DNA of 9,743 bases. It comes from an uncultured Coriobacteriaceae bacterium (GTDB taxonomy: Bacteria > Actinomycetota > Coriobacteriia > Coriobacteriales > Atopobiaceae). Each line of letters begins with the position of its first letter. The stretch's first letter is position 1. A program made the translations under genes and the position numbers. Where the stretch lies: contig URWR01000049.1 of the NCBI GenBank assembly GCA_900551595.1, forward strand, positions 1 to 9,743. The letters run 5' to 3'. Positions 1 to 7,265 of this stretch are shown piece by piece. The notes beneath the pieces are model-generated. The model was not told the DNA's origin. It searched no databases and worked only from the letters and a program-made list of their open reading frames with translations.

Positions 1-2539
1 GAAAGACAAGCAGGTTGAATTTGTAGATCTCCCGGGTGTGTATTCGCTGTCGCCTTATTCGCCAGAAGAAGTTGTGTCACGCGATTATGTCGTGAAGGAC
101 CGCCCAGACGCAGTTATCAACCTTGTTGATGTTACAAATTTGGAGCGTAATCTCTATCTCACGACTCAGATTCTCGAGACTGGACGCCCTGTTGTCGTAG
201 GTCTCAATATGTGCGACCTACTCAAGGAGCGCGGCGATACGATTGATATCAAAAAGCTTGAAGATATGCTCGGCGTTCGCGTTATTGAGACGTCTGCACT
301 CAAGGGAATGAATATCGACGAGCTGGTGAGCGCTGCTCGTGAAGCTGCAACTTCGGGTACGGTTTCGCAGGGAACCAAGTGTTTTACCCAAGAAGTTGAA
401 AATGCCCTTACTGGCATTTCCTCCATCATTGAGGATAGCTGCGATCCAGAGACGCTTCGCTGGTATTCAATTAAGGTTTTTGAGCGCGATGCCGAGGCGA
501 TTGAGCCGCTGCATCTTAATGAGAGCAAGCTCCAAAACATCGAGGCTCTTATCGATGAGGTTGAGAAGAACCGTGATGAGGATGCGGAGTCCATTATTAC
601 CTCTGATCGATATGACTGGATTGCATCAGTCATGGACGCTTGCGTAACCAAGGCCCCAAAGAAGCTCTCTGTATCTGAGAAGATTGACCGCGTTGTTACC
701 AATCGCGTGTTGGGCATTCCTATTTTTATTGTCGTAATGGTATTCGTGTATTGGTTGGCTATTTCTACCGTTGGTACTGGTGGCACCGATTGGGTGAACG
801 ACAATCTCTTTGGTGATGGCTTCTTTATTAACAGTGCAAGTGAAGAAGCATATACCGCTGAGCAGGAAGCATACGACGCTCATTATTACGGTGATCAGAT
901 CGACGGCTATCTTGCTGCTGCCGAAGCTGATGGTATTGCGACTGAGGGTGTTGCCGATGCGGTGAGCACGTTGAGTGCAGATCCGGAGGACGCTGAGGCT
1001 CAGGCAACGGTTGATGCATTTGTTGCTGATGCAGCTGCGGCCGGTGTTGTTGCCAGGGATGTTCCTATTCATGATGGAGATGGCAACTTCGTTGATACCA
1101 ACGATGAAGTTATTACCACGCTTGATGCTGAAGGCAATCCTGTTCTTGCTGATGGCCAGGAGTTGCAGGCCCTTGATACTGTAAGTGCCGAGAACTTCTC
1201 TGATGCAGTGGCTGCCCAGGAAGATGCTCCCGATCCAGCAAGCTATGCTGGTTGGGTTGCTTCGATTCCCGATACGGTAACGGGTTGGCTCGAGAGTGCA
1301 GGGGCTTCTCCGGTCGTCATCTCTCTTGTTGTTGACGGTATTGTTGGTGGCGTTGGCTCGGTACTCGGATTTATTCCGCAGATGTTCGTGCTCTTTGTCC
1401 TGCTCTGCTTCCTTGAGGATTGCGGTTACATGAGCCGTGTTGCCTTTGTTATGGACCGTGTTTTCCGCAGGTTTGGTCTTTCCGGTAAGTCTTTTATTCC
1501 CATGCTCGTTTCAACAGGTTGTGGCGTACCAGGTGTTCTTGCTACTAAGACCATTGAGAACGAGAAAGACCGTCGTATGACGGCTATGCTTACCACCATG
1601 ATTCCTTGTGGTGCCAAGACACCAATTATTGCCCTTGTAATGGGCGTGCTTGTGGGCGGATCTGATGCATGGTGGGTCGCCCCGATGTTCTACTTCCTCG
1701 GCCTGGCTGCTATTGTCATTTCGGCACTTATGCTGAAGAAAACCAAGATGTTTGCAGGCGATCCTGCTCCATTTGTAATGGAATTGCCGGATTACCATTT
1801 CCCGACCATCAAGTCTTGGTGGCTGCATGTTTGGGAGCGTGTCTCTGCCTATATCAAGAAGGCTGGAACGATCATCTTTGCTGCTGCCGTTGGTGTTTGG
1901 TTCCTCTCGAACTTTGGTTTTGCGAACTGGGATGGAGGAAGCGGAGCCTTTGGATTTTTCGGAGACATGGCCGGTGCTCCAGAGAACTACATGGACTACT
2001 CGCTGCTTGCAATGGTTGGCAGTGCCATTGCTTGGATCTTTGCTCCGCTTGGTGCTGATACGTGGCAGGCGGCTGCAGCTTCGCTCAATGCCCTTATCGC
2101 TAAGGAGAACCTCGTCTCCACGTTTGGTGTTTTGTATGGCCTGGGCGATGTCACCGAGAATTCCGTCACCATGTGGAATGGTTTTGCAGGCATGTTTACG
2201 TCGGGCGGAATTCTCCATGTTGGTGCAATGTGTGCATTTGTAGCCTTTAACATGCTTGATGCGCCGTGCTTTGCCGCAATTGGAACCATTCGTCGTCAGA
2301 TGGATAGCCCCAAGTGGTTCTGGTTTGCCATTGGGTATCAGTGCGTCTTTGGCTGGGTTGTTGGTCTTATCATCAATCAGCTCTGGGAGCTCTTTGTTCT
2401 TGGGAACTTTGGCGTTTGGACTGTGGTGGCATTTGCTGCTTTAGCAGCGATGATATTCCAGCTTGTTCGTCCTATGCCCAAGACAGACAAGAGCGACGAG
2501 AAGATTCTTTCTGATCTCACGAGTGAACCAGTTGCATAG
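1..2539 (+). CDS. feoB: Ferrous iron transport protein B (FeoB), 5' end missing
   Basis: GTP-gated Fe(II) importer of the cytoplasmic membrane. The reading frame is open from base 2, so the gene begins off the left edge; the GTG at 38 lies inside the G3 motif (VDLPGVYSL, DLPG at 26-37) and is not a start. The G1 P-loop is therefore not visible. G4 is NMCD (206-217) and G5 is SALKG (293-307), followed by a helical regulatory domain to about 690. The first membrane segment is about 707-772. Core signatures follow: FLEDCGYMSR, STGCGVPGVLATKT, MIPCGAKTPI and LIAKENLVSTFG. The latter part is polytopic and ends in a short charged tail. Between membrane segment 1 and the next conserved block, 827-1255 encodes 143 residues rich in Ala, Asp and Glu (33 acidic, one Arg, no Lys). 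This should be extracytoplasmic and is not part of the usual family core. No feoA is visible in the window; it may lie upstream. Stop is TAG at 2537-2539. Confidence 0.96.
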   Translation, partial: KDKQVEFVDLPGVYSLSPYSPEEVVSRDYVVKDRPDAVINLVDVTNLERNLYLTTQILETGRPVVVGLNMCDLLKERGDTIDIKKLEDMLGVRVIETSALKGMNIDELVSAAREAATSGTVSQGTKCFTQEVENALTGISSIIEDSCDPETLRWYSIKVFERDAEAIEPLHLNESKLQNIEALIDEVEKNRDEDAESIITSDRYDWIASVMDACVTKAPKKLSVSEKIDRVVTNRVLGIPIFIVVMVFVYWLAISTVGTGGTDWVNDNLFGDGFFINSASEEAYTAEQEAYDAHYYGDQIDGYLAAAEADGIATEGVADAVSTLSADPEDAEAQATVDAFVADAAAAGVVARDVPIHDGDGNFVDTNDEVITTLDAEGNPVLADGQELQALDTVSAENFSDAVAAQEDAPDPASYAGWVASIPDTVTGWLESAGASPVVISLVVDGIVGGVGSVLGFIPQMFVLFVLLCFLEDCGYMSRVAFVMDRVFRRFGLSGKSFIPMLVSTGCGVPGVLATKTIENEKDRRMTAMLTTMIPCGAKTPIIALVMGVLVGGSDAWWVAPMFYFLGLAAIVISALMLKKTKMFAGDPAPFVMELPDYHFPTIKSWWLHVWERVSAYIKKAGTIIFAAAVGVWFLSNFGFANWDGGSGAFGFFGDMAGAPENYMDYSLLAMVGSAIAWIFAPLGADTWQAAAASLNALIAKENLVSTFGVLYGLGDVTENSVTMWNGFAGMFTSGGILHVGAMCAFVAFNMLDAPCFAAIGTIRRQMDSPKWFWFAIGYQCVFGWVVGLIINQLWELFVLGNFGVWTVVAFAALAAMIFQLVRPMPKTDKSDEKILSDLTSEPVA

Positions 2540-2555
2540 AAAAGCAAGGAATTTC

Positions 2556-2584
2556 AAACCCCGCAGGATTACCTGCGGGGTTTT
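2556..2584 (+). terminator. Intrinsic terminator after feoB
   Basis: A perfect 9-bp G+C-rich stem (ccccgcagg at 2559-2567 and cctgcgggg at 2572-2580) closes a 4-base loop (atta). It is preceded by AAA and followed by TTTT (2581-2584), so the stem can extend with A:U pairs. It starts 16 bases after the feoB stop. It separates the iron transport transcript from the dlt cluster. Confidence 0.93.
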
Positions 2585-2700
2585 CGAATGATTGTTTTCA
2601 GATTTTTTTAACCATTTTTACGCCTTTGTGCTGTTGTGCGAACGGTAGTATCTGCACATCTTCCCAGTCTTAGACTCCCCCCTGAAAGTCCAAGAACTAG

Positions 2701-2705
2701 GGAGG
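2701..2705 (+). promoter_or_regulatory. Ribosome binding site that fixes the dltA start
   Basis: GGAGG lies 8 bases before the ATG at 2714. An in-frame GTG at 2636 would add 26 residues but has no Shine-Dalgarno sequence before it, and the added residues (MRTVVSAHLPSL...) do not resemble a DltA start. A run cccccct at 2677-2683 could pair with agggagg at 2699-2705 (one A/C mismatch, 15-base loop) and partly mask this site; that pairing is only an inference. I see no convincing -35/-10 pair between the terminator and this site. TAGTAT (2646-2651) is the best -10 candidate, but no -35 is well spaced from it. Confidence 0.75.
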
Positions 2706-2713
2706 TGCCACCG

Positions 2714-4309
2714 ATGTCTGAGGATCATACGCAGTATGCAAATGCACTGCTCAGCGCTATTGAACAAACTGTTTACAAGACACCGGAAAAGCCAGTGTTT
2801 TCAAAGGCGGGTGGTATGAGTTCAACCTATGGTGAACTCTGGAACTTGGCGCGTCATGTTGCAGCAGGGCTTCATGCTCAAATAGCTGGCCGAGGGCCAA
2901 TTCTTGTGCTGGGTCACAAAGAAGTGAGCACGCTTGCTGCTTTTCTTGGTTGTTTAATGAGTGGTCATGCATTTGTTCCCATTGATGTTGAACTGCCAGT
3001 TGAACGTATTTCAAATATTGCTCACCAAATTCCACATGCAACACTTTTGACAACGTGTGAGGTTCCAGAAGCTCTTTATGATGTGTTGGCTAATTGCACC
3101 ATTCTGACTATGAGTCATCTTTGTGGTACGGATTACCCGATGCCATCACGATCATGTTGTGTTGCAGGGGAAGAAACGCAGTACATCATTTTCACTTCAG
3201 GCTCTACTGGCAAACCAAAAGGAATTGAAGTTGCTGCTTCTAATGTGGAGCACTTTATGGAATGGCTCCGCACTTTTCCTGTTATACGAGATGGCGGCTG
3301 TGTCTTTTTGGATCAGGCTCACTATTCTTTTGATTTGTCTGAATACGAGCTTGTTGGAGCCCTTTCAACGGGCGGCAGTTTGTTTGCGATTTCGCCGGAG
3401 CTCCAACATGATTTTGCGTCATTGTTTGCGAGTTTGGCGCAGTCTCAAGTGCGAATCTGGGTATCCACTCCTTCTTTTGCAGATGTCTGTCTAGTGGATA
3501 AAAGTTTTAATGCAACACTTATGCCTTCTGTGCGCATGTTTCTCTTTTGCGGAGAAACTCTTCATCATGTAACAGCAGCAAAACTGCATGAGCGCTTCCC
3601 AGATGCTCTAATTGTCAATACGTATGGTCCAACAGAGTCTACGGTTGCGGTTACTTATGGCGAAGTTGGCGAGCAGGAATTAAACAATCCTGATCCTCTC
3701 CCGGTTGGTCAACATCGTCCTGGTACAGAGATTTTAATTGTTGATCATCAGACTGGAGAGACACTCCCAGTTGGGACGATGGGAGAAATTGTTATTTGTG
3801 GCAACACGGTAGCGCGTGGCTACTATCGCAACCCAGAAAAGACACAAGCAGCATTTTTTGAGACCACGCTCTCTGATGGGACGCCGTGTCGGGGATATCG
3901 TACAGGCGATTTAGGCTATCTGGATGCTAAAGGGACACTTCACTGCGAGGGTCGCCTTGATTCTTTGGTAAAAGTAAATGGTTTCAGAATTGAGCTCGAT
4001 GAAGTTGAAGGCGCATTAACGGAACTTCCGGGAGTTCGAGAAGCTGCTGTTGTGCCAGTGGCGCATGGTAAACGCGTAACAAGTTTAGGCGCTTTTGTGG
4101 TATTCGAAGATGCTGGCGAGGTAGATAAGGATACGTTCACTGCAGTGCGTCATCTGAAGGCTGCACTTGGTAAAACGCTTCCTGCTTATATGGTGCCACG
4201 TCAGATGCAAGTGGTTGACGAGCTGCCTCTTACTGCGAATGGAAAAGTGGATAGAAAGAAACTCGCCCAGAGGCTTGCGCGTCCCGCTCGCCATGGTCGA
4301 GGTGCTTAA
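2714..4309 (+). CDS. dltA: D-alanine--D-alanyl carrier protein ligase DltA
   Basis: Cytoplasmic adenylating enzyme that activates D-alanine with ATP as D-alanyl-AMP and loads it on the phosphopantetheine of DltC; first step of teichoic acid D-alanylation. The 531 residues are slightly more than the family's usual ~500-510. The ANL-superfamily motifs are all present: P-loop FTSGSTGKPKG (160-170), FDLS with D207, LFCGETL with C279, NTYGPTE (302-308), YRTGDLG (R396-D399), the hinge region GRLDSLVKVNGFRIELDEVE, and NGKVDRKK with the catalytic Lys at 511. D207 and C279 sit where characterised DltA enzymes have the residues contacting the D-Ala amino group and discriminating chirality. This, and the adjacent dltB, C and D, distinguish it from a generic peptide-synthetase A domain. 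It is the first gene of the cluster; the dltB ATG follows the TAA after 3 bases. Base use looks more A+T-rich than in feoB or eno. Confidence 0.96.
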   Translation: MSEDHTQYANALLSAIEQTVYKTPEKPVFSKAGGMSSTYGELWNLARHVAAGLHAQIAGRGPILVLGHKEVSTLAAFLGCLMSGHAFVPIDVELPVERISNIAHQIPHATLLTTCEVPEALYDVLANCTILTMSHLCGTDYPMPSRSCCVAGEETQYIIFTSGSTGKPKGIEVAASNVEHFMEWLRTFPVIRDGGCVFLDQAHYSFDLSEYELVGALSTGGSLFAISPELQHDFASLFASLAQSQVRIWVSTPSFADVCLVDKSFNATLMPSVRMFLFCGETLHHVTAAKLHERFPDALIVNTYGPTESTVAVTYGEVGEQELNNPDPLPVGQHRPGTEILIVDHQTGETLPVGTMGEIVICGNTVARGYYRNPEKTQAAFFETTLSDGTPCRGYRTGDLGYLDAKGTLHCEGRLDSLVKVNGFRIELDEVEGALTELPGVREAAVVPVAHGKRVTSLGAFVVFEDAGEVDKDTFTAVRHLKAALGKTLPAYMVPRQMQVVDELPLTANGKVDRKKLAQRLARPARHGRGA

Positions 4310-4312
4310 CCC

Positions 4313-5491
4313 ATGACACTCTTTGCTGATCCAAGCTTTTTTATATTGTTAGCCTTTGCAATTGTGTCAGCGGCCTGTTTGGGACTAACGCAGCATAATT
4401 TGCGCCTTTATGGACTTATACTCTCGGTTGTTTTTCTCTGCTGTGTGTTAGCGGGAAACCCACTAGAAGCAATAGCGCTTCTTTTGTTTTTGGTCGTAGA
4501 GCGTCTTGCAGTGTGTTGGCTTGCACGTGCTCCAAAGGATAACAAGCGCTTTGGCTTCTCTTGCGTTTTTTCGCTTGCACCGCTGGTGATATATAAAATC
4601 AGCAGTGTCGGACCTGTTCCGCTGTGGGGATTTGTGGGTATCTCGTACCTGACTTTTAAAGCCGTCCAGATAGTGATCGAAGTTCGCGATGGCCTCATTT
4701 CAGAGCAAGACTTGAGTTTTGTGGACTGGCTGTACTTTCTTCTATTTTTTCCTCAGCTCTCTTCTGGTCCCATAGATAGGAGTCGGCGGTTCTTAGCAGA
4801 TGCTCATAAAACGCCTGATAGAGATGAGTATGCCGGCTTGCTTGCTCGCGGAATATTACTTTTGCTTGCAGGAGCAGTGTATTACTTTGTGGTAGCAACC
4901 TTTATTCATCGCTTTATAGAGCAAATTCCTTGGAATGGATCAGATCCATTAGGTTCTGCCCTTGCACAAATCAAACAAGCCTATCTGTACGGCTTCTATC
5001 TATTCTTTGATTTCCAGGGGTATTGTCTTATGGCAATGGGTGCAAGCTATTGTTTGGGTATTCGTTGTCCACGCAATTTTAAGGCACCTTTTATTGCCAT
5101 CGATATGTTTGATTTCTGGAACCGATGGAACATCACACTTTCCACTTGGCTGCGTGATTTTGTTTTTATGCGGCTTACGCGGTTTATCATGCGCCACCAT
5201 CTTCTGCATAACCGTATCCATACGGCTCAGGTGAGCCTTGTTATCGATATGCTGATTATGGGTTTTTGGCATGGACTGAGCGTCGACTACCTTACCTATG
5301 GTCTCTATCATGGCGTACTTCTCGCCGCTACTCAGGGCTTTCAAAAACGCTCTGCCTTCTACAAACAGTACAAGAATAGCGCGTGGTTTAAAGCACTTTC
5401 CTGGTTTATTACGTTGCAGCTCGTCATTTTTGGGTTTGCAATTTTTTCTGGGCAATTATCAACACTTATAGGAGGGGTTTTCAATGGCTGA
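4313..5491 (+). CDS. dltB: D-alanyl transfer protein DltB (MBOAT family)
   Basis: Polytopic membrane O-acyltransferase that receives the D-alanyl group from DltC on the cytoplasmic side and passes it on across the membrane. The 392 residues match the family's usual ~390-415. Family wording is visible throughout: GISYLTFKAVQIVIEVRDGLI, FPQLSSGPIDRSRRF, FWNRWNITLSTWLRDFVFMRL, and FWHGLSVDYLTYGLYHG, whose His at 320 is the conserved MBOAT active-site His. Many hydrophobic segments start near residue 8 and continue to the C-terminus, where the protein ends IFSGQLSTLIGG. The ATG lies 3 bases after the dltA stop, with GAGG at 4299-4302 inside the end of dltA as ribosome binding site. The last 8 bases overlap dltC, which suggests translational coupling. 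Confidence 0.96.
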   Translation: MTLFADPSFFILLAFAIVSAACLGLTQHNLRLYGLILSVVFLCCVLAGNPLEAIALLLFLVVERLAVCWLARAPKDNKRFGFSCVFSLAPLVIYKISSVGPVPLWGFVGISYLTFKAVQIVIEVRDGLISEQDLSFVDWLYFLLFFPQLSSGPIDRSRRFLADAHKTPDRDEYAGLLARGILLLLAGAVYYFVVATFIHRFIEQIPWNGSDPLGSALAQIKQAYLYGFYLFFDFQGYCLMAMGASYCLGIRCPRNFKAPFIAIDMFDFWNRWNITLSTWLRDFVFMRLTRFIMRHHLLHNRIHTAQVSLVIDMLIMGFWHGLSVDYLTYGLYHGVLLAATQGFQKRSAFYKQYKNSAWFKALSWFITLQLVIFGFAIFSGQLSTLIGGVFNG

Positions 5492-5732
5492 GCAGGATGA
5501 TGTCCGTATTCGTCTTTTTGATTTGCTGGAGGATGTAACAGGGGATGCTGTAGTCCGCGACCATGAAAATGATGATTTATTTGAATTGGGTTTGCTGGAT
5601 TCTATGGCAGCAATTGAATTACTTGTTGGGTTGGAAGATGAATTTGGAGTATCTATTGCACCAACCGAGGTCCCGCGCGAAGAGATGAATACACCCAACA
5701 AGATTTTGGAGCAGGTGAGGAGGCGCCTCTAA
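5484..5732 (+). CDS. dltC: D-alanyl carrier protein DltC
   Basis: Small acidic acyl-carrier-type protein of 82 residues (family ~78-80) that shuttles D-alanine as a thioester from DltA to DltB in the cytoplasm. The attachment site is LFELGLLDSM, where Ser40 would carry 4'-phosphopantetheine; ELLVGLEDEFGVSI after it is the typical helix II and loop. The start codon overlaps the end of dltB by 8 bases. It has the strongest Shine-Dalgarno sequence of the cluster (GGAGGGG at 5471-5477, 8 bases between GGAGG and ATG), which would fit a need for more carrier protein than membrane partners. Stop TAA at 5730-5732 is immediately followed by the dltD ATG. Confidence 0.96.
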   Translation: MAEQDDVRIRLFDLLEDVTGDAVVRDHENDDLFELGLLDSMAAIELLVGLEDEFGVSIAPTEVPREEMNTPNKILEQVRRRL

Positions 5733-7037
5733 ATGGCCTGCCCTTCTCGTCTGCAAGCGCTTGTGCATAAACTGAACAGACACAAAAGATTGAACAAACA
5801 GCGCACGTCTTGCCTTGGGTCAGGCCAGAAGCTGCTCGTTGCAGTACTTTGTGGACTGCTGCTGCTTGGTGTGGGGTTGGTCGTATTTGATACTTTTATA
5901 CTGCCAGGTAATGGACGGGCTGATACCAGCAAGCTTTATGACTATGTCTATGCCGACGGTAAGTCTGAGAACGCCGATTTTGTGCTTGCGAATATGAGTG
6001 ATGACGGATATCTCTGCTTTGGTTCTTCTGAGTTTTACATCTCTAAAGACCTTGTGAGTATGTGTCCGCAGGCGGTTTTTGGTGAGAATAACACCGGCGT
6101 CGACATGACCTTTATTGGTGAAGGTTTTGATCAAAGTCTTTGGCAGGCTATAGCGGCAGGCGCCTATGGAGACAGAGTTAAAAACAAGAAAGTTATGCTT
6201 ATAGTGTCGCCTCAATGGTTCTTTAAGGGAAATGGCGACCAAGATAAGTTCTATACGAAGTTTTCTTACTCTCTTTATCGTGCTTTTGCTCAAAACCCTG
6301 ATATTTCTGATGAGACAAAGGCGTATGTGCGGCAGCGGTGTGCAGCATTGGGTGTGGATGCAAATCAACTCGCGGCTGCTTCAAAAGATACGCCCGTTGA
6401 TGTGCTCAATGACCTAGCCTATGCCTATGCAGATTCCTGTCGTTTACGCACCGATGTATCAAATATTATCAACCTGGCTCCTTCCAAGACAGAGGTTCGT
6501 ATGACAGGACAGTCTTCCGGTGAGCCTGATTGGCAAACATTATTACGTGAAGCTAAAACTGAAGGACAAGAATCCTGCACCAACAATGACTTTGGTGTTT
6601 ACGATGCCTATTGGGAGAAAAACCATCAGTACATGCCGGAGCTCTTCGAGAATTTCCATGAAGCTGATGAAGAATATGCAGATCTTGCCTGCTTTCTTGA
6701 GGTTTGTCATGAGGTGGGTTTGGAGCCTCTCGTTTGTATTCTTCCGGTACATGGGAGTTGGTATGACCTTGCTGATGTGGCTCCTGAAGAGCGTGCGAAT
6801 TACTATCAGCATATTCGTGACATTTGTGATGCAGCAAATGTTCCCTATGCAGACTTTTCTAGCTGTGAATACGAGAAATACTTCCTTTGCGATACGGTGC
6901 ATCCCGGCTGGATTGGGTGGGTCCGTATAGAAGAAGCTTTCTACGATTACGTCAATGGTGTTGACGATGCGTTTCTCGGCGGCTCTGGTTTTGGATCTGT
7001 CGAAGGGCTTTCGTCAGACAGTTCGTCAGACAGGTAA
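5733..7037 (+). CDS. dltD: Teichoic acid D-alanyltransferase DltD
   Basis: Membrane-anchored extracytoplasmic SGNH-like hydrolase/transferase that places D-alanine on (lipo)teichoic acid. 434 residues. Residues 1-33 are basic and cytoplasmic, 34-57 form one membrane anchor (LLVAVLCGLLLLGVGLVVF), and the rest is the outer domain. The nucleophile motif is CFGSSEFYIS (GSSE at 97-100; one of S98/S99 is the catalytic Ser). The Asp/His part is CDTVHPGWIGW with D387 and H390, as expected for the Ser-His-Asp triad of this family. The start ATG directly abuts the dltC stop, and GGAGG at 5719-5723 serves as ribosome binding site. The C-terminal tail after the conserved domain (about residue 410 on) is low-complexity Gly/Ser/Asp and ends in an exact 12-base tandem duplication. 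Confidence 0.95.
   Translation: MACPSRLQALVHKLNRHKRLNKQRTSCLGSGQKLLVAVLCGLLLLGVGLVVFDTFILPGNGRADTSKLYDYVYADGKSENADFVLANMSDDGYLCFGSSEFYISKDLVSMCPQAVFGENNTGVDMTFIGEGFDQSLWQAIAAGAYGDRVKNKKVMLIVSPQWFFKGNGDQDKFYTKFSYSLYRAFAQNPDISDETKAYVRQRCAALGVDANQLAAASKDTPVDVLNDLAYAYADSCRLRTDVSNIINLAPSKTEVRMTGQSSGEPDWQTLLREAKTEGQESCTNNDFGVYDAYWEKNHQYMPELFENFHEADEEYADLACFLEVCHEVGLEPLVCILPVHGSWYDLADVAPEERANYYQHIRDICDAANVPYADFSSCEYEKYFLCDTVHPGWIGWVRIEEAFYDYVNGVDDAFLGGSGFGSVEGLSSDSSSDR
7010..7033 (+). repeat. Two-copy tandem 12-bp repeat at the end of dltD
   Basis: The unit ttcgtcagacag occurs at 7010-7021 and again exactly at 7022-7033. The length is a multiple of three, so the frame is kept and the C-terminus reads LSSDSSSDR. 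It lies outside the conserved DltD domain and ends two bases before the stop codon, so copy number could vary by slippage with little functional cost. No further copy is seen nearby. Confidence 0.9.
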
Positions 7038-7049
7038 AGGTGACGAATT

Positions 7050-7265
7050 ATGGGTAGAGAGAGTCAGGCAAAAAAGCAGCACGGTCTCATTGACTATGTT
7101 CACATGAGTATTGATCAATTACATAGGTTATTGCTTGCAGCACCGTGGTGGATGGTGTGCTTTGGTGCCACTTTAGCAACGATTGGTATGGGAGCACTTC
7201 TTCTATGGTTCTTAGTGTATTCAGGTATGACTGAGCCGGTGCAATTTATTTATGAGGGCTTTTAG
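7050..7265 (+). CDS. dltX: DltX-like D-alanyl relay microprotein
   Basis: 71-residue protein with one membrane segment (about 33-57) and a C-terminus reading VQFIYEGF. The last six residues fit the FIYxxF hexapeptide that defines DltX, the small partner of DltB and DltD. From published work on the family, D-alanine is passed from DltC through DltB to the Tyr of this motif and then to the Ser of DltD; here that Tyr is residue 68. The predicted orientation (basic N-terminus inside, motif outside) agrees. Two things are odd: known dltX genes lie upstream of dltA and encode about 50 residues, whereas this one follows dltD and has about 20 extra N-terminal residues. The ATG at 7050 is preceded by AAAGG (7036-7040, 9-base spacer). 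ATG 7104 (Met19) is an alternative start that would give a usual-length protein of 53 residues, but I see no good ribosome binding site for it. The 3' end overlaps the next gene by 14 bases. Confidence 0.88.
   Translation: MGRESQAKKQHGLIDYVHMSIDQLHRLLLAAPWWMVCFGATLATIGMGALLLWFLVYSGMTEPVQFIYEGF

Noticed and set aside
166..804. Long open frame on the minus strand opposite feoB (212 codons), and a similar one at 1511-2218 (235 codons)
   Set aside because: They lie wholly opposite a well-supported FeoB frame, encode Ser/Arg- or His/Lys-rich sequence with no recognisable domain, and have no convincing ribosome binding site. They are shadows of feoB codon bias.
2636..2713. GTG start giving a 26-residue longer DltA
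   Set aside because: No Shine-Dalgarno sequence before it, whereas ATG 2714 has GGAGG at ideal spacing and yields a family-typical N-terminus.
2714..5732. Nonribosomal peptide or other secondary-metabolite cluster (A domain plus carrier protein)
   Set aside because: The A domain, MBOAT protein, stand-alone carrier and SGNH protein occur in exact dltABCD order with family-specific motifs, and no condensation or thioesterase domains are present.
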